This document shows positions 1 through 12,800 of a stretch of 64,000 nucleotides of DNA, piece by piece. The stretch lies in the NCBI RefSeq assembly GCF_022682495.2, contig NC_071389.1:44096239-44160238 (forward strand), read 5' to 3'. Each line of letters opens with the position of its first letter. Within the stretch, counting starts at the first letter, position 1. The position numbers were made by a program, and so were the translations under genes. The notes under the pieces were generated by a model. That model was not told the DNA's origin, searched no databases, and saw only the letters and a program-made list of their open reading frames with translations. The stretch comes from Desmodus rotundus. Lineage: Eukaryota; Chordata; Mammalia; Chiroptera; Phyllostomidae.

Positions 1-489
1 TATTCTTTTCATTTCTTTCATAGTAATTCAGTCTCAAGAAAGTCATATATAATGTAACTCTCAAAACTATCATTCTGCTCATGTTTTGGGTTTTTTCCTA
101 TCTTGACTGCTTTCAATTCTTTTCCATTCTTAACTTCAATTTAATATCATCATTTTCTTTTTCTCTATAAAGTTCCTCAGATGTGTTCTGAGTAGAGAAT
201 TAAAACAAAAAGAAACTGTCACTGAATTGTTGGTTCTAACTCAAAATTGTGATGCAGGTGGCTAGCCAGCATTAACTCAGTTGCTGCTGTGCCACCCTAG
301 ATATGGAAGAAGGGAGCCAAGGAAGGAGAGCAGGTAAGAAAGAAACCCAGGTGGTATCGTCGAGATTCCCTGGCACGCAACCCATGCTGACTATCACACT
401 GACTGTGCAGGCACCGTGGATGTAGTGGGAGAAGAGGTGAAACCTCTAAAAGCATGATGATGGCCTTTAAAGATCCTGATTTCCCACCT

Positions 490-655
490 TCTGTAACTTC
501 CAATTGTTTGACCTCTGTGTTCCTCACCAAATTTTAAGTTCCATGAAGGCAACGACAGTGCCTATCTTATTTACTGTTGTAACTCAAGTTACCTAGCAGC
601 ATAGTGTCTGTATTATGGTAAGCACTCAACAAATGTTTGATGAATGAATGAATAT
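490..655 (+). repeat. L2 3' fragment
   Basis: The stretch matches the ancient LINE-2 3' end as remembered: a 'gaaggcaacgacagtgcctatctta' type core reduced by mutation, then 'agcactcaacaaatgtttg' and a GAATGAATGAAT tail. Confidence 0.6.
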
Positions 656-779
656 AATAAAAAACCTTATCTAATGATCATCCATCCCTAGATCCAAGTG
701 AAATATGCTTATCTTTCAGTTTTCCTTTCACTTGCTTCCAGTCATAGACTTTATTGTTCAGTTCAATTAAATCATTGAG

Positions 780-1115
780 AAAGTTGGGTGGGAGACACGA
801 GGAGATGCTGGTTCAGGAGTACAAGCCTTCATTTATATTGTGAGATAAGTAAGTCCTGGAGATCTGATGTACAGCGTAGTGGCTATAGTTAAAAACACTT
901 TATCGTATACTTGAAGTTTGCTAAGATAGTAGATCGTAAGCATTCTTACCACCAGAGAAAAAGGTAACTAAGTGAGGTGATAAATATGTTAATTAACTTG
1001 ATTGTGGTAATTATTTCACAATGTGCACTATATTCAATAACATTACACATTTTAAATACATACAATTTTATTTGTTAATTATATTTCAATAAAGCAGGGA
1101 ACAATTAAGAAAAAG
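780..1115 (+). mobile_element. Old L1 3'UTR fragment
   Basis: The sequence follows the pattern of ancient L1M 3' ends (gtagtggctatagtta ... ttgattgtggtaattatttcac ... atatttcaataaa). It is 5' truncated and diverged. Confidence 0.6.
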
Positions 1116-2379
1116 ACAAGAAAGTTAAATATCTCAGCCCCTTAACCCTCTGCCACACACATCTTTCTCATGTGCAATCTCGTATTTCCTACCTGTTTGG
1201 CTTTTTCACTCTGGTCTACACTGTAAAAGCTATAGAACCCTTACAACAGTATTGATGGTTAATATTATAAATACATGATTTTGCTGGGCCCCCAATGCTG
1301 CTTAGCTTCCCTGTTAGTCAATTTAGTAAGTATTTTATTTTTCTACAAACCACTGCTCAAAATAATGGTGTAAGCTAACCTCCACTTCCTCCGTACTGAA
1401 ATTAAGCGCTTTTATTAAGATCTCTGCCTTATGACTACACTAACACTATATTCTCAAAGGCCACAAATGAACTCTTAATTCATTCCATTGCTAAAAAATT
1501 AGCTGAAAGTCACTACCTATCAGAGATTGTATTTTTTACAGAGAAACGTAAAGAGGTCAGTGAACCTCTATTTATCTAAATCTATCTAAATGTATTACTT
1601 TGGATGATCACAGTGGGATTATAATAAAATATTGCTAACTTATTTTTTGGAACTCTAAGTTCAAGGCACTATACTTGTTACTTTACAAGCTGTATCTTAT
1701 TTTATCTTTAAAACAACACTGTAGTATTACCTCCATTTTCCAAATATGAAAACTGAAGCGCAAAGAAATAGTTTTTGTTTTTAATTGAAATTTATCTACA
1801 GATCACTGAATGGGCAGGAACAACCACTGAGTGGTCTTAAGCTGTTCTTCCACAAACTCCGAACTGAATGGAAATAAGGTTGACAGAAAATACACAGTTT
1901 CTTAAAAAAAAAAGAAATATATTTGACATATTGGTAAATTTAAGGTATATGACATGTTAATAAATTTACATATTGTAATATGACTGCCATTGTAGTGATA
2001 ATTAACACCTCTATCATGTTACATAATTATCATTTCTTTTTAATGGATGGAATAATTCAGTCCTAGCCTTAGCAAATCTGAAGAATACAAATACTGTTGT
2101 CTACATTCACTACACAGTGCATTAGATCTTTAGGACTTATTTCCTACTGGTTGCAAATTTTGGACCCTTAAATAACATCTGTCCTATCCCCCTCCCCCTG
2201 GCAAACACCAGGTTTTATGAGTATTTTTTTTAAAGATTCTACAACATATAAGTAATATCATTACTTGCTATTTGCTTTCATTGTATGTCCTTTTGTACAA
2301 TTTGAGTTTTTTTTACTATGTACATATATTGCTTATTTTAAAATATAGTAAGTTTAACAAAAAAAAATGCTTTCCTGTC

Positions 2380-2701
2380 ACCATATTTTGCCATGTAGAA
2401 TGCACACTTTTTTGCCCAAATTTTTGAGGAAAAAATAAGGATGCAATTTATGCACGGGTAGTACTAATTCCATAACTATATAAGTGTTTTTAATTCTTTT
2501 ATTTATGCTCATGTGTTAAAAGTGTAACTCTAGAAAGCAATAATGTTATCCATATGCAAAATAATACCCTGGAATATGATAATTGGTTTTGTTTCTAAAT
2601 ATAAATAAATATATATATAAAATGAATTAAAAAATTAAAAGATTTTTTCCTGAAAGTTTGGTCCAAAAACGTGGGTACACATTATACACGGCAAAATACA
2701 G
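2380..2701. mobile_element. Short TIR DNA transposon, family unknown
   Basis: The ends are inverted repeats. The left reads accatattttgccatgtag and the right, reverse-complemented, reads ctgtattttgccgtgtata; homology extends about 28 bp with mismatches. The interior of about 270 bp is AT-rich with no ORF. A TA flanks the right end, suggesting a Tc1/mariner-like or similar non-autonomous element. Confidence 0.55.
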
Positions 2702-3822
2702 TAATATCTAGTTGAGATAGGTTTTGAGATGGGTTGAGGAAATGAGAACTTTAAATAGCGGAAGGAGGGAGTATTAATTTATAACAAAAGTATGTTGGGA
2801 TAGGGCACGTGAAAATATTTGGGGCTGGGGGGAGCATGGCTAGGGAAAACAGCTAGGAAAAGCAGATAAAGGGGTACAGGGCTAGATGTAGGAGATGCCA
2901 AACAAGAGGACTTCTCTGAGAAACTCTGCATCCGCACCGTACTCAAAATGGCACTCACTTTCCATCTTTTAATGTAGTTCAGCTACATTATGGGAAAAAT
3001 CCACTTGAGACCCTGACCTGGGGGTATAACCACAAATCACAACACTATTTGTACAGAGAACTCATTCTAAGTTCCACTCAAATGGTTTAAAAACATTCTG
3101 AAACATTACCCACTTCTAAGTTGGAGTAGGTATATGAACATAAGACCACAAGCTTCCAATGTGCAGAAACTTCATTTTCCTCACATCTACCCATCCCTGA
3201 TATTGTGTGGCACAAAGAAGATACAGCTGAAAGGGTAAATGAGCTGAATATATGAATTACTTTGAATATTTGATCACTATCCTCCTTAATTCAATTTCTC
3301 CAGCCTCAGTGAATAAATATTCTTTCCAGAATATACAGGCAGTAGCTTTCTGCACGTAATGACTTCATTCAAAGGACGTCTGGCAAGCCAATATGAAAAT
3401 AGCTGGTTGCTGGCATGTAAGCCTTCTAGGTTCCTCTGGATTCCTTAATCTGCAGGCCTCACTGTGGTCTTAGCTCTTGAACCAGCTATTTGTTAGGCAT
3501 TATGTTCCCAGACAACATATTACTTCTCCATCCATGTAAATCTGAAAAGAGCTCCTCAGTTTTACCCTTTGCTGGTCTCTTATGTACAAGTTGGGAAGAG
3601 TAGGCTCAATGAGCATTAAAATTAAGGCATCACATATCACCATCATGTGAACACTGCAAAATACATCACAAAGTATTTCACTTCTTTAAGAAAGAATACT
3701 TTAACTCAGGTATAATTCTTTATTAATTTCTGTAAGAAAATAATTTTCTTAAATTATCACCAACAAATATGACCCCTGTCTTTCAAGACACGTGTATATT
3801 ATTTCAAAAACAACAAACTTAC

Positions 3823-3889
3823 TCATCATCTTTTGTTGTGGATTTCTTTCTCTTGGTTAAACTGAGATGATTCAATTCTTTTCTCTTTC
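3823..3889 (-). CDS. ITGB3BP: ITGB3BP coding exon 4
   Basis: This 67-nt exon lies between acceptor cacatgcatag and donor GTAAGT. It encodes residues 63-83, [21 protein letters not shown], a basic, Ser/Thr-rich and probably disordered stretch matching the human segment KRKKLNHPSLTESKES. It ends on two bases (GA) of the next codon (phase 2). The next exon is outside the window. Confidence 0.93.
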
Positions 3890-6800
3890 CTATGCATGTG
3901 CAATAAAAAAGAACATAAGGGAAAAATTGTCAAATTTTAAATAAAATTCAAATCACCAAATTTTAAATAGAAAATAAAAGGATAGATAAATAAAAGGAAA
4001 GTAGGAAAAAAAGTATCCTGAAATTTGCTACGAGAAAAAATTTTTACTGTTATGAATAACTTTTTAATAATTATTTTATATTTTTTATTTCCTGTTTTCC
4101 TATTTTTTATTCATGATGATGTTATATAAAATAATTTTTTTTAGAGAAGGGAAGGGAGGGAGTGAAATACTGATGTGAGAGAAAAACGTCGATTGGTTGC
4201 CTTCTGTACCCACCCTGACCAGGGACCGAACCCACAACCCAGGCATGTGCCCTGACTGGGACTTGAACTGGCGACCTTTTGGTCTGAAGAACAACGCATA
4301 ACCAACTGAGCCACACCAGCCAGGGCTACCTTTTGAAAAAATTTCCATTAGGGGTTATAATAGTAAAGAGAAAACTAGAGAAACTAAGTTATCCTTCATA
4401 TGTGTGTGGAGTTAAAAATGTTAATTTCATAGCTTTAGTAGAACTTCATGTTTATACCTATTAGTGGTCAAGTAAACAATGGTTTTATGAGCTAACCATG
4501 TAGTTGTTTGTTCTAGATTACTTTATAGTACAATATACACTATATACTTTAAATATATTTGATGTATAATAAGTATTTCATGACACATTAGCATAAAGAT
4601 TCTGTGTCTTACATATATGGCCTTTGATAAATGTTTATTAAATGAATAAACAAGCAAATGAATGAATAATCCAAACTCTTTACTACTAATGACAAACACT
4701 AAAGAAAAATCACTTCTTAAAATGTTTAAATGATGACACTCCCCTCATACTATTACATATTTTTATGTCGTTCCATTTGTTCAACAACTGGCACAAGAAC
4801 TATTATTTACTCAATGTTCTCATTACTTTTCAAAAAAACCGTTTGATGTAACATATGGTGAAAAACTGACTCTCCAACAGAAATATAATGTGAGTGACTT
4901 AATAAAATTTAAAGTCTCCTACTAGAAAAATTTTTCTAAAAAGTAAAAACAGAACCACAAGCCAAGAAACATCACGGTTTGCTGGCAGCCTCCAGAAGCT
5001 AGGAGAGAGGCATGGAACGGATTCTCTCTCAGAGCCTCCAGGAAGAACCAATCCTGCCAACACCTTGATTTTTGGATTGCTAGCCTCCAGAACTGTGAAA
5101 GAATAAACTTCTGTTGTTTTAAGCTACCAGAAAGAAAAAAGAAAGAAAAAAAGGAAAAACCAAGCAAAGTAAATTTTGATATTTCATTTAACCCAATATA
5201 CCCAAAGTATTATAATTTTACACATATAATATAAAATTATTAATGAGATAATTCTTTTTTCACACTAAATCTTTGGTATGTGGTGTGTATTTCACACTTA
5301 CGGGACATCTCATTTCGGACAAGCCACATTCCAAATGCTCTATATGTATTGAGCAGTGTAGATGCAGGATTATACCACAGAAGGCTCTAATACTTCAAGA
5401 TGAAATCAATTATACAGACAATGTGAAGGCAATTTCTTCAAATCTTCAAGTGTAATTTATTAAATATTAAGAAATATATAATCTGGAACAGACTTTACAG
5501 TGCTGGTTTGCATTTTTTTAATTTAATTTTTATTCCATGAATTATACTTGCTCCAAGTACTAGGAGGAAAACCTATTTAAAGTATATTTCCTATGATCTG
5601 GCATTTATAATTTCATTGAGTAAGTTGGTTCAGAAGCTGATTAATAATAATTTCCTCACTTACTTTGAACTTTATAACTTCCCTAAAAAAAAATAACTAA
5701 ATTGTCATCTCAAATTAGACTTTAATGCCAAATTAGACTTTAATTCTTGTGATTTAGAAATTTTGCTAAAGTACTAGTTACCTCTTGTTTATTAACTTTT
5801 CATTATTGACTTGTCTGCATCCTTAAATTTAACAGAAAAAGTTAATGTGGTTAAGAGTTTATTTAATGAAAAATGTAAGGGTAAAAAGGTAACATTTATA
5901 ATTTTGGAGAACTCTGAAGAAATAAGTCTATTAGAAGCTGTCTCTCTAAAGGAAAATAATCAAGCTGGAAATGTATGTTTTATAGAAAACCACAAATGAA
6001 AACCCACAGTACCCATTAAACCTTTATACATTAAATATTCAAGTTACTCTGTTCTTTTACTTTGTGTTTAATTTTCACACTTTAGCACCCATCAGTAATG
6101 TTAAGTAAGAAATAATAAAAGAATGCTTTATTTAAATTTTCACCCATTCAGTACTTTTCTAAACAGTTATATTATTGTAAGAGGATCAGTCAAATCTCCT
6201 ATTAATCTCAATCTTTCCATGGAAGAGCTTATGTTTTTACTATATATTTCCAATTGATAAGTAGGAAGAGGTTTAAAGTCTCTGAGAATAACGCTTGCAT
6301 CAGTTATCAAAGACTGTCAGTAGATGCTAATATATCATTAAAAGTTTTCTAGTTACTTAATAGCTACCTTCCTTTATTTCATTCCATTCTATTAGCAATT
6401 AACATATGTTAAATGGCTATATGATCTTTTTCTCACTAGGTTATATATAACAGTTGTGTCCTTGACTCCCTTTAGATGCAATTTTGCAAAACTGTGGTAA
6501 TAAACATACCATCACTAAATCTGGACTATATTCAAAATCGTACACGGACATTCTAGTAAGGCTCCAGGGAGCCCTTTTGCTAACTAACGAAGATAGCTTA
6601 CAACAGATCACAACATTTAGAAGTACGACCAATGATGATGACGATAACATTCATTTATATAGTATTTTTAGGGCTAGGCAGTGTTTTTTAAAAATGTTAC
6701 GTATGTTAACTAATTAATCTGCACAAGTCTGAGGTAGTCACTCTTATTCTCATTTTACAGATGAGGAAACAGGCACAGAATGACACATAATTTGCCTTCT

Positions 6801-9800
6801 GCGGCCCTAAAACTAGTGGGTGGCAGAGACAGGCCCTAAACCTAGACAGCTGGCTGTAAAGACGGTGCTCTTAACCATGATGCTACGCTTATTTATTAAT
6901 AGATTGATCTAAAGTTCAAACAGGTTTAGGCTAGTATCATGCTGCTTCTAGATACACATACTTTGTAGCTGACACACCTCAGGCATCATTTGGTCCCAAA
7001 CCAAAAGTTGTGTTTTGAAGAAAATTTTGATTGACCCAGAGAGGTTCAAATGATTTGTGTAAGATGTCACATACAAGTTAGTAACTTTTTTCTAAAACAG
7101 TTATTGCCAGATCATGTTGGAGCTTGCAGGCTAATAGGCAAATCGAATCCTGTTATTCTCTTAACCAAATTAGTATTAGTAAACAAACGTGGAGAATGAA
7201 GACGCCCATTGTAGGAACAATTCATGAAAAATAACAATGTTAATGGTGCTTTTTAAATTCAAAATACCTTTACTGAGTCCTATGGAAGAAAATATAATAT
7301 TCTTAAAATATTACCTATAATATTGAATAGAAAGATACCAATGAGAAAAGTGGAACACCCTTTTAACTATGAAGACATTTAAGAGGCAGCAACGGAACAA
7401 GTTTTAAAATCCTTTTTAAAATATATTTTATTGATTATACTATTATAGTTGTCCTCCCATTTCCCCCTTTTTCCTCTCCGCCCTGCACACCCCTTCCCAC
7501 CCACATCCCTCCCCTCCTTTAGTTCATGTCCATGGGTCATACATATAAGTTCCTTGGCTTCTGTATCTCCTGTACTATTCTTAACCTCCCCCCGCCTATT
7601 TTATAACTACCATTTATGCTACTTATTCCCTGTACCTTTTTCCCCCTCTATCCCTCTCCCACTCCCCCACTGATAACCCTCCATGTGATCACCATTTCTG
7701 TGAATCTGTTCCTGTTCCAGTTGTTTTCTTAGTTCATTTTTGGTTTTGTTTTAGGTTCAGTTGTTGATAGTTGTGTTTGTTTTCATTTTACTGTTCATAG
7801 TTTTGATCATCTTCTTTTTCTTAGATAAACCCCTTTAACATTTCATATAATAAGGGCTTGGTGATGATGAACTCCTTTAACTTGACCTTATCTGGGAGGC
7901 CCTTTATCTGCCCTTCCATTCTAAATGATAGCTTTGCTGGATGGAGTAATCTTGGATGTAGGTCCTTGCCTTTCATGACTTTGAATACATCTTTCCAGCC
8001 CCTTCTTGCCTGTAAGGTTTCTTTTGAGAAATAAGCTGACAATCTAATGGAAACTCCTTTGTAGGTAATGGTCTCCTTTTCTCTTGCTGCTTTTAAGATT
8101 CTCTCCTTATGTTTAATCTTGGGTAACTTAATGATTATGTGCCTTGGTGTGTTCTTTCTTGGGTCCAACTTCTTTGGGACTCTCTGAGCTTCCTGGACTT
8201 CCTAGAAGTCTATTTCCTTTGCCAGATTGGGGAAGTTCTCCTTCATTATTTGTTCAAATAAGTTTTCAATTTCTTGCTCTTCCTCTTCTCCTTCTGGCAC
8301 CCCTATGATTCGGATGTTGGAACATTTAAATGTGTCCTGGAGGTTCCTCAGCCTCTCCTCATTTAAAAAAATTTTTGTTTCTTCATTTGGTTCTGGTTGA
8401 ATGTTTCTTTCTTCCTTCTGCTCCAAACAGTTGATTTGAGCCCTAGTTTCCTTCCTTCCACTGTTGGTTCCCTGTATATTTTTCTTCACTTCACATAGCT
8501 TTCACTTCTTCCCCTATTTAGTGGCCATACTCAATTACTTCTGTGAGCATACTGATTACCAGTGTTTTGGACTCTGCATCTGGTAGGTTGGCTATTTCCT
8601 CATCATTTAGTTCTTTCTCTGGAGTATTGCTCTGTTCTTTCATGTGGGCCATATTTCTTTGTTTTGGCACACCTATTACGCTGTGAGGGGTGGAGCCTTT
8701 GGTATTCACCAGGGCAGGGCAACCCATGTCCTGGCTGCACTGTGGCGCTATACATGAGGGAAGGGTCAGAGAGGGAACAATACTGCTTGCTCGTCTTTCC
8801 ACCTGCTTTCAAGGGAATGGCAGCTTCTCCTGCCCCCACAACTCCCACAGATTTTTAGTTAGAGGTTCTGAGGCTTTATTTTCCCACGCTAGAACCCTGG
8901 GTTGTGCAGTCTGTGTTGCTCCTCCGTAGTTCCTCCCAGTTTATGTGCATGTGAATGTGGGACCACCTGGTCCGCCAGCTGCCAGCCATTGCTTTGCTGA
9001 GAGTCCTCTCCAGCCCAGCTTCCTTCTCTGTCCCTCCTACTAGTCTGGATGAATGTTTCTTCTTTACCTTCTTGGTTGTCGTACTTCCATACAGTTCGAG
9101 TTTCTGGAAGTTCTGGTTGTTTTTTGTTTTTAAAATGGTTGTCTCCTTCTTTTGGTTGTGCAAGGAGGTGAAGGATATCTCTCCTACACCTCCATCTTGG
9201 CCTGAACACAGAGCTGCTTCTTCTATCATTTCTCTTCATTGTTTTAATCACATTCTGTTTATACCTCTGTGCTGTTACATTGTTGTAATCTGTGTGATTT
9301 CTATAGACCTATTGTCTAATTTATAAGTACTCACTTTTACTATGCAACTTTGTTGTTTATCCTTCTACTTTAATTATTAAAAAAAAAATTCTGATGCATT
9401 TTGGGGAGTAAAGATGAGCAAAAGATGTACCAGTCTTCCTCTCCTCTGAAAAGCGTAACAGTTTGGAGAAATTTGCTAAGGGATGGGGAGGGCAGCAAGG
9501 TAAGGACACACAAATACGTATATATATGTGATAAATGCATATGTGTGTGTCTGTGTATACACACACACATACATATATCTTAAATGTATAAGGTTGAATC
9601 AGTCACCCCATTTAAGGTCCATGCAGAGGCTAAGTAGAAGGAAGACTTAGAATCAGATTTTTCTTCCTTTTATAGCTAGAAATGAATTTAAATTTAATGT
9701 TAAGTAAATTGTCACATACCACATGGTTCAAATGTATACTGAATGTACATATAAACATCTAGAGAAAGGGTATTTCAGAGACAACTGCCAAGTACAATGT

Positions 9801-12800
9801 TCTTGTGTTGGGAAGGGGCTCAGCATGATTAACGAATAGCAGGAAAGAATGGCTAAAGTAGTGTAAACTTGGGAAGGGTAGCAGAAAATGAGGCAGGTGA
9901 TATGCTCAGGTATTAGATGATGTATGGCCTTAAAAGTCATGATAAGATTTTGAATTATATCCCAAGTGTGATGGGAAGTGAGTAGTAACTCAAATGTCCT
10001 TGAAAATGTTAGGTAAAAGTCCTTATTTAAATCATACCTTATGTTTTGTACAGTATTTAAAAAGTGAGGATTGTTAAGAGAAGTTATGACTTCATTTGGA
10101 ACTTAAATTACTTTATAAGAGTTGGGCTTTTTAATTTCTAAAACATGTATAGGATGACATAATCCGCTATAAGAACCTAGACAGAATTCTCCTACTTAGA
10201 GACTTCTGTATGTAAGATATATATATCAGAGTATATAAAACACATTATGTACAGTTTAATAAAAAATTATAGTGACCCAGTATAACCACAATATAGGTTA
10301 AGAAATAGAATATTACCAGCTCCCCAGGAACCCTTGCTATATGACTTTTTAAAAAAGAGCTTACTTAGTACTATAATCTGCGATAATTATCCACTTAAAT
10401 GTCAACTGGAATCATGTGACCAATCTTTTTATGGGCAAAAGGAATGTTCCCTTAAGTCCATGTTTAATTTCAATATGGAAATTGAGTACATGTCCACTTA
10501 GAGCCTATTCACATTTCAATATGGAAATGTACCATCTCTAAGGCACTAATTTTTAATTTTAAACAAAAGATATATCAAAAGTATATAAAAAACAGAACTA
10601 CAGAACTTGAAGAAAATATGTACATCTTTGTACATTTTTGTGAAAGCAAACCTGACATTAATAGATTTAACATAAAAAGCATTTGATTAAAGTAAAATAA
10701 AAGTCACTCAAAAGTTTAATATCTCATTATGGGTTTCATTACAACAAATTAGGTAAAATAAGATCTTTTTGTTTCTGTATAGTTTCTACTATATGCTTAG
10801 CACTCAATAAACGTGAAACAATAAAATATGAATTAGGCTAATCATATCTAAAATATATTTTATTAAATTTAAGCCTAGTTAAAATTTTATATTATAGAAA
10901 CTTGACATGTCACTGATTCATAACCTTTTCCAATATTAAAAATTAAACCTATGAAGTCTAGATTTCTACATCATTTAAATAAACATTTCTATATCATTTA
11001 AATAAATATTCTACCAGGAAAGAAGAAATATACATGGTCAAATTTAAACTAATGATATTTTAAAATAAAACTTTTCATATTAAATTAGGTTATTTGCTTA
11101 CAGAAAATTCTACAGACTTTTTGAAAATGCATTTAAAATACTAAAGGAAAAGAAGGGAATGAAATAAAATAAAAGCAACTATATAAAGAAATACAAAGTG
11201 TGGATAAGACTAAATGGACAACATGTATAAAAATAACATTTAGGAGTACCATTCTTAAACTGTATAGTGCAGTGGTACCTGAATTATGTGCCCTTTAATT
11301 TATGCACATGATGGATAGCTTGTTAAGAGGCATATCTGTAACCATTATAATTGATAGTAGCTGAAGGCAGTCAGGCCATAATTTCTATTTAATGGATAGG
11401 ATAGTAAGGGAACAAAGTCTGCAGTAGCATTTTAAAATAAGTACCTAGAAAGTTTACATTTATGTCCAAAGTAATATCTATATTCTAGCATTTTCTATGT
11501 TGAATTCTTTAAGAAAGAAGAGAAAAAATCAGCTGCAGTAATATCCATATATTATTAAATCAAAATTTTGATTTAACCAATAACTAGAAAAATATTACAG
11601 TAAGTGAAAAAGAATGTTTAACTAACCGTTTGATGGTCCATTTTTGTGCTCTTGTTCTTTAGACCTTGTGGGAGAAGCAAATGGGCTCATCTGACAAGTT
11701 CCAGTTGTTGGAGAATAATCTGTAATACTTTTCTTCCTTGTGATTTTTGAAGGGCCAAATGACTGGAAAATAAGCATTAATTTGGACAAAAATACTATGT
11801 TTAGTTACAGATCTTTGAAAATACCTTTGAAAACTCACAAAATTCAACCAATATTCTTTTTCTTGTTCTTTCTTTTAGATTTTAAACATACTCAATTATC
11901 ACCTTCAAAACGCACACCATTTTTTCAAGTTATGTATTTATTTTAGGTTTCCATATGTATATATTTTAGGGCATCTCAGTTGTTTGGTTGTATAAAATTT
12001 TAACATTAAAGAGTTACTACCTTCTGAGATAGTACTTCCAAGCTAATTAGAGATGGCTGGCTCTCCCAATTATATCCTCACTTTTGCTGTCAGCTGAACA
12101 TGAAGTATAATGATGGGGCTAGGCTAGGGCAACCCTCAGATCTCTTACTAAATCCCAGAGGGAAATCCTAGGAAGGGTCAGTACTGTCCTAACCCTTCAC
12201 ACGTTGCTCTGTCACAGTCTCTTGCCTTACGGATAACCAAAGTAATGTCTAAACAATTGAGTGTGAAATTTAAGGTCTTGGAGAGTTTGGCCTGTCCTAC
12301 ACAAATCCCCTCTTCAGCTTCCTCCTCTGGATTTTCACAGACCTTGTGCATACTTCCTATTGGAGTCAGCAAATTTTCTGTTTCTTTCTGCCCCACTAAA
12401 ATTTGAGTTTCTGAAAATATCATTTCTTCATCTTTGTACCCTAGAACTAAAAAAAAATGTGTGATAAATGAATGACTTATAAGGAACAGTCCAACAAAGG
12501 AACAGTCCAACAATATACAGATGATACATTATAGAATTGTACACCTGAAATCTATATCATGTTGTTAACCAATGTCCCCCCAATAAATTCAATAAAATAA
12601 AAGTCCAATAAACTTGGCCAAGTCACTATACACATTCGTTCCTTAGTTCATTCATCCAATATTAAATGGCACTTATAGTCCAAGTATCTGGCTATATACA
12701 CCTGGGCCCTAGTTCTCTCAATCTCATCTTCCCTGGGACGTAGTCATTCTTCGGTTTGGGTCCCCATTCATGTTCACTTCCTCCGAACACCATTATCACA

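Larger units (their letters stand above)
1..3822 (-). other. ITGB3BP: ITGB3BP intron 4 (partial)
   Basis: This is AT-rich intron with no recognisable exon on either strand. It holds an L2 fragment (490-655), an L1 3' end (780-1115), a MIR-like piece (about 1650-1770) and a TIR element (about 2380-2701). Nothing was recognised in 2702-3822. Confidence 0.75.
3890..11626 (-). other. ITGB3BP: ITGB3BP intron 3
   Basis: This 7.7-kb intron contains a Ves SINE, a MaLR LTR fragment, a MIR and a HAL1 copy. The stretches 5160-6690, 6900-7400 and 9230-11626 show nothing recognised beyond short AT-rich and TG/CA runs (for example 9541-9575). Confidence 0.85.

Noticed and set aside
1..3822. Search for ITGB3BP exon 5 (the coiled-coil start)
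   Set aside because: No segment with the expected protein and splice sites was found; it is probably outside the window.
4100..4348. 82-residue minus-strand ORF, and others such as 43491-43796 and 25920-26132
   Set aside because: They are translations of Ves SINEs.
5811..5999. 62-residue plus-strand ORF that looks protein-like
   Set aside because: AT-rich intron, no Kozak context of note, no recognised domain, no splice partners.
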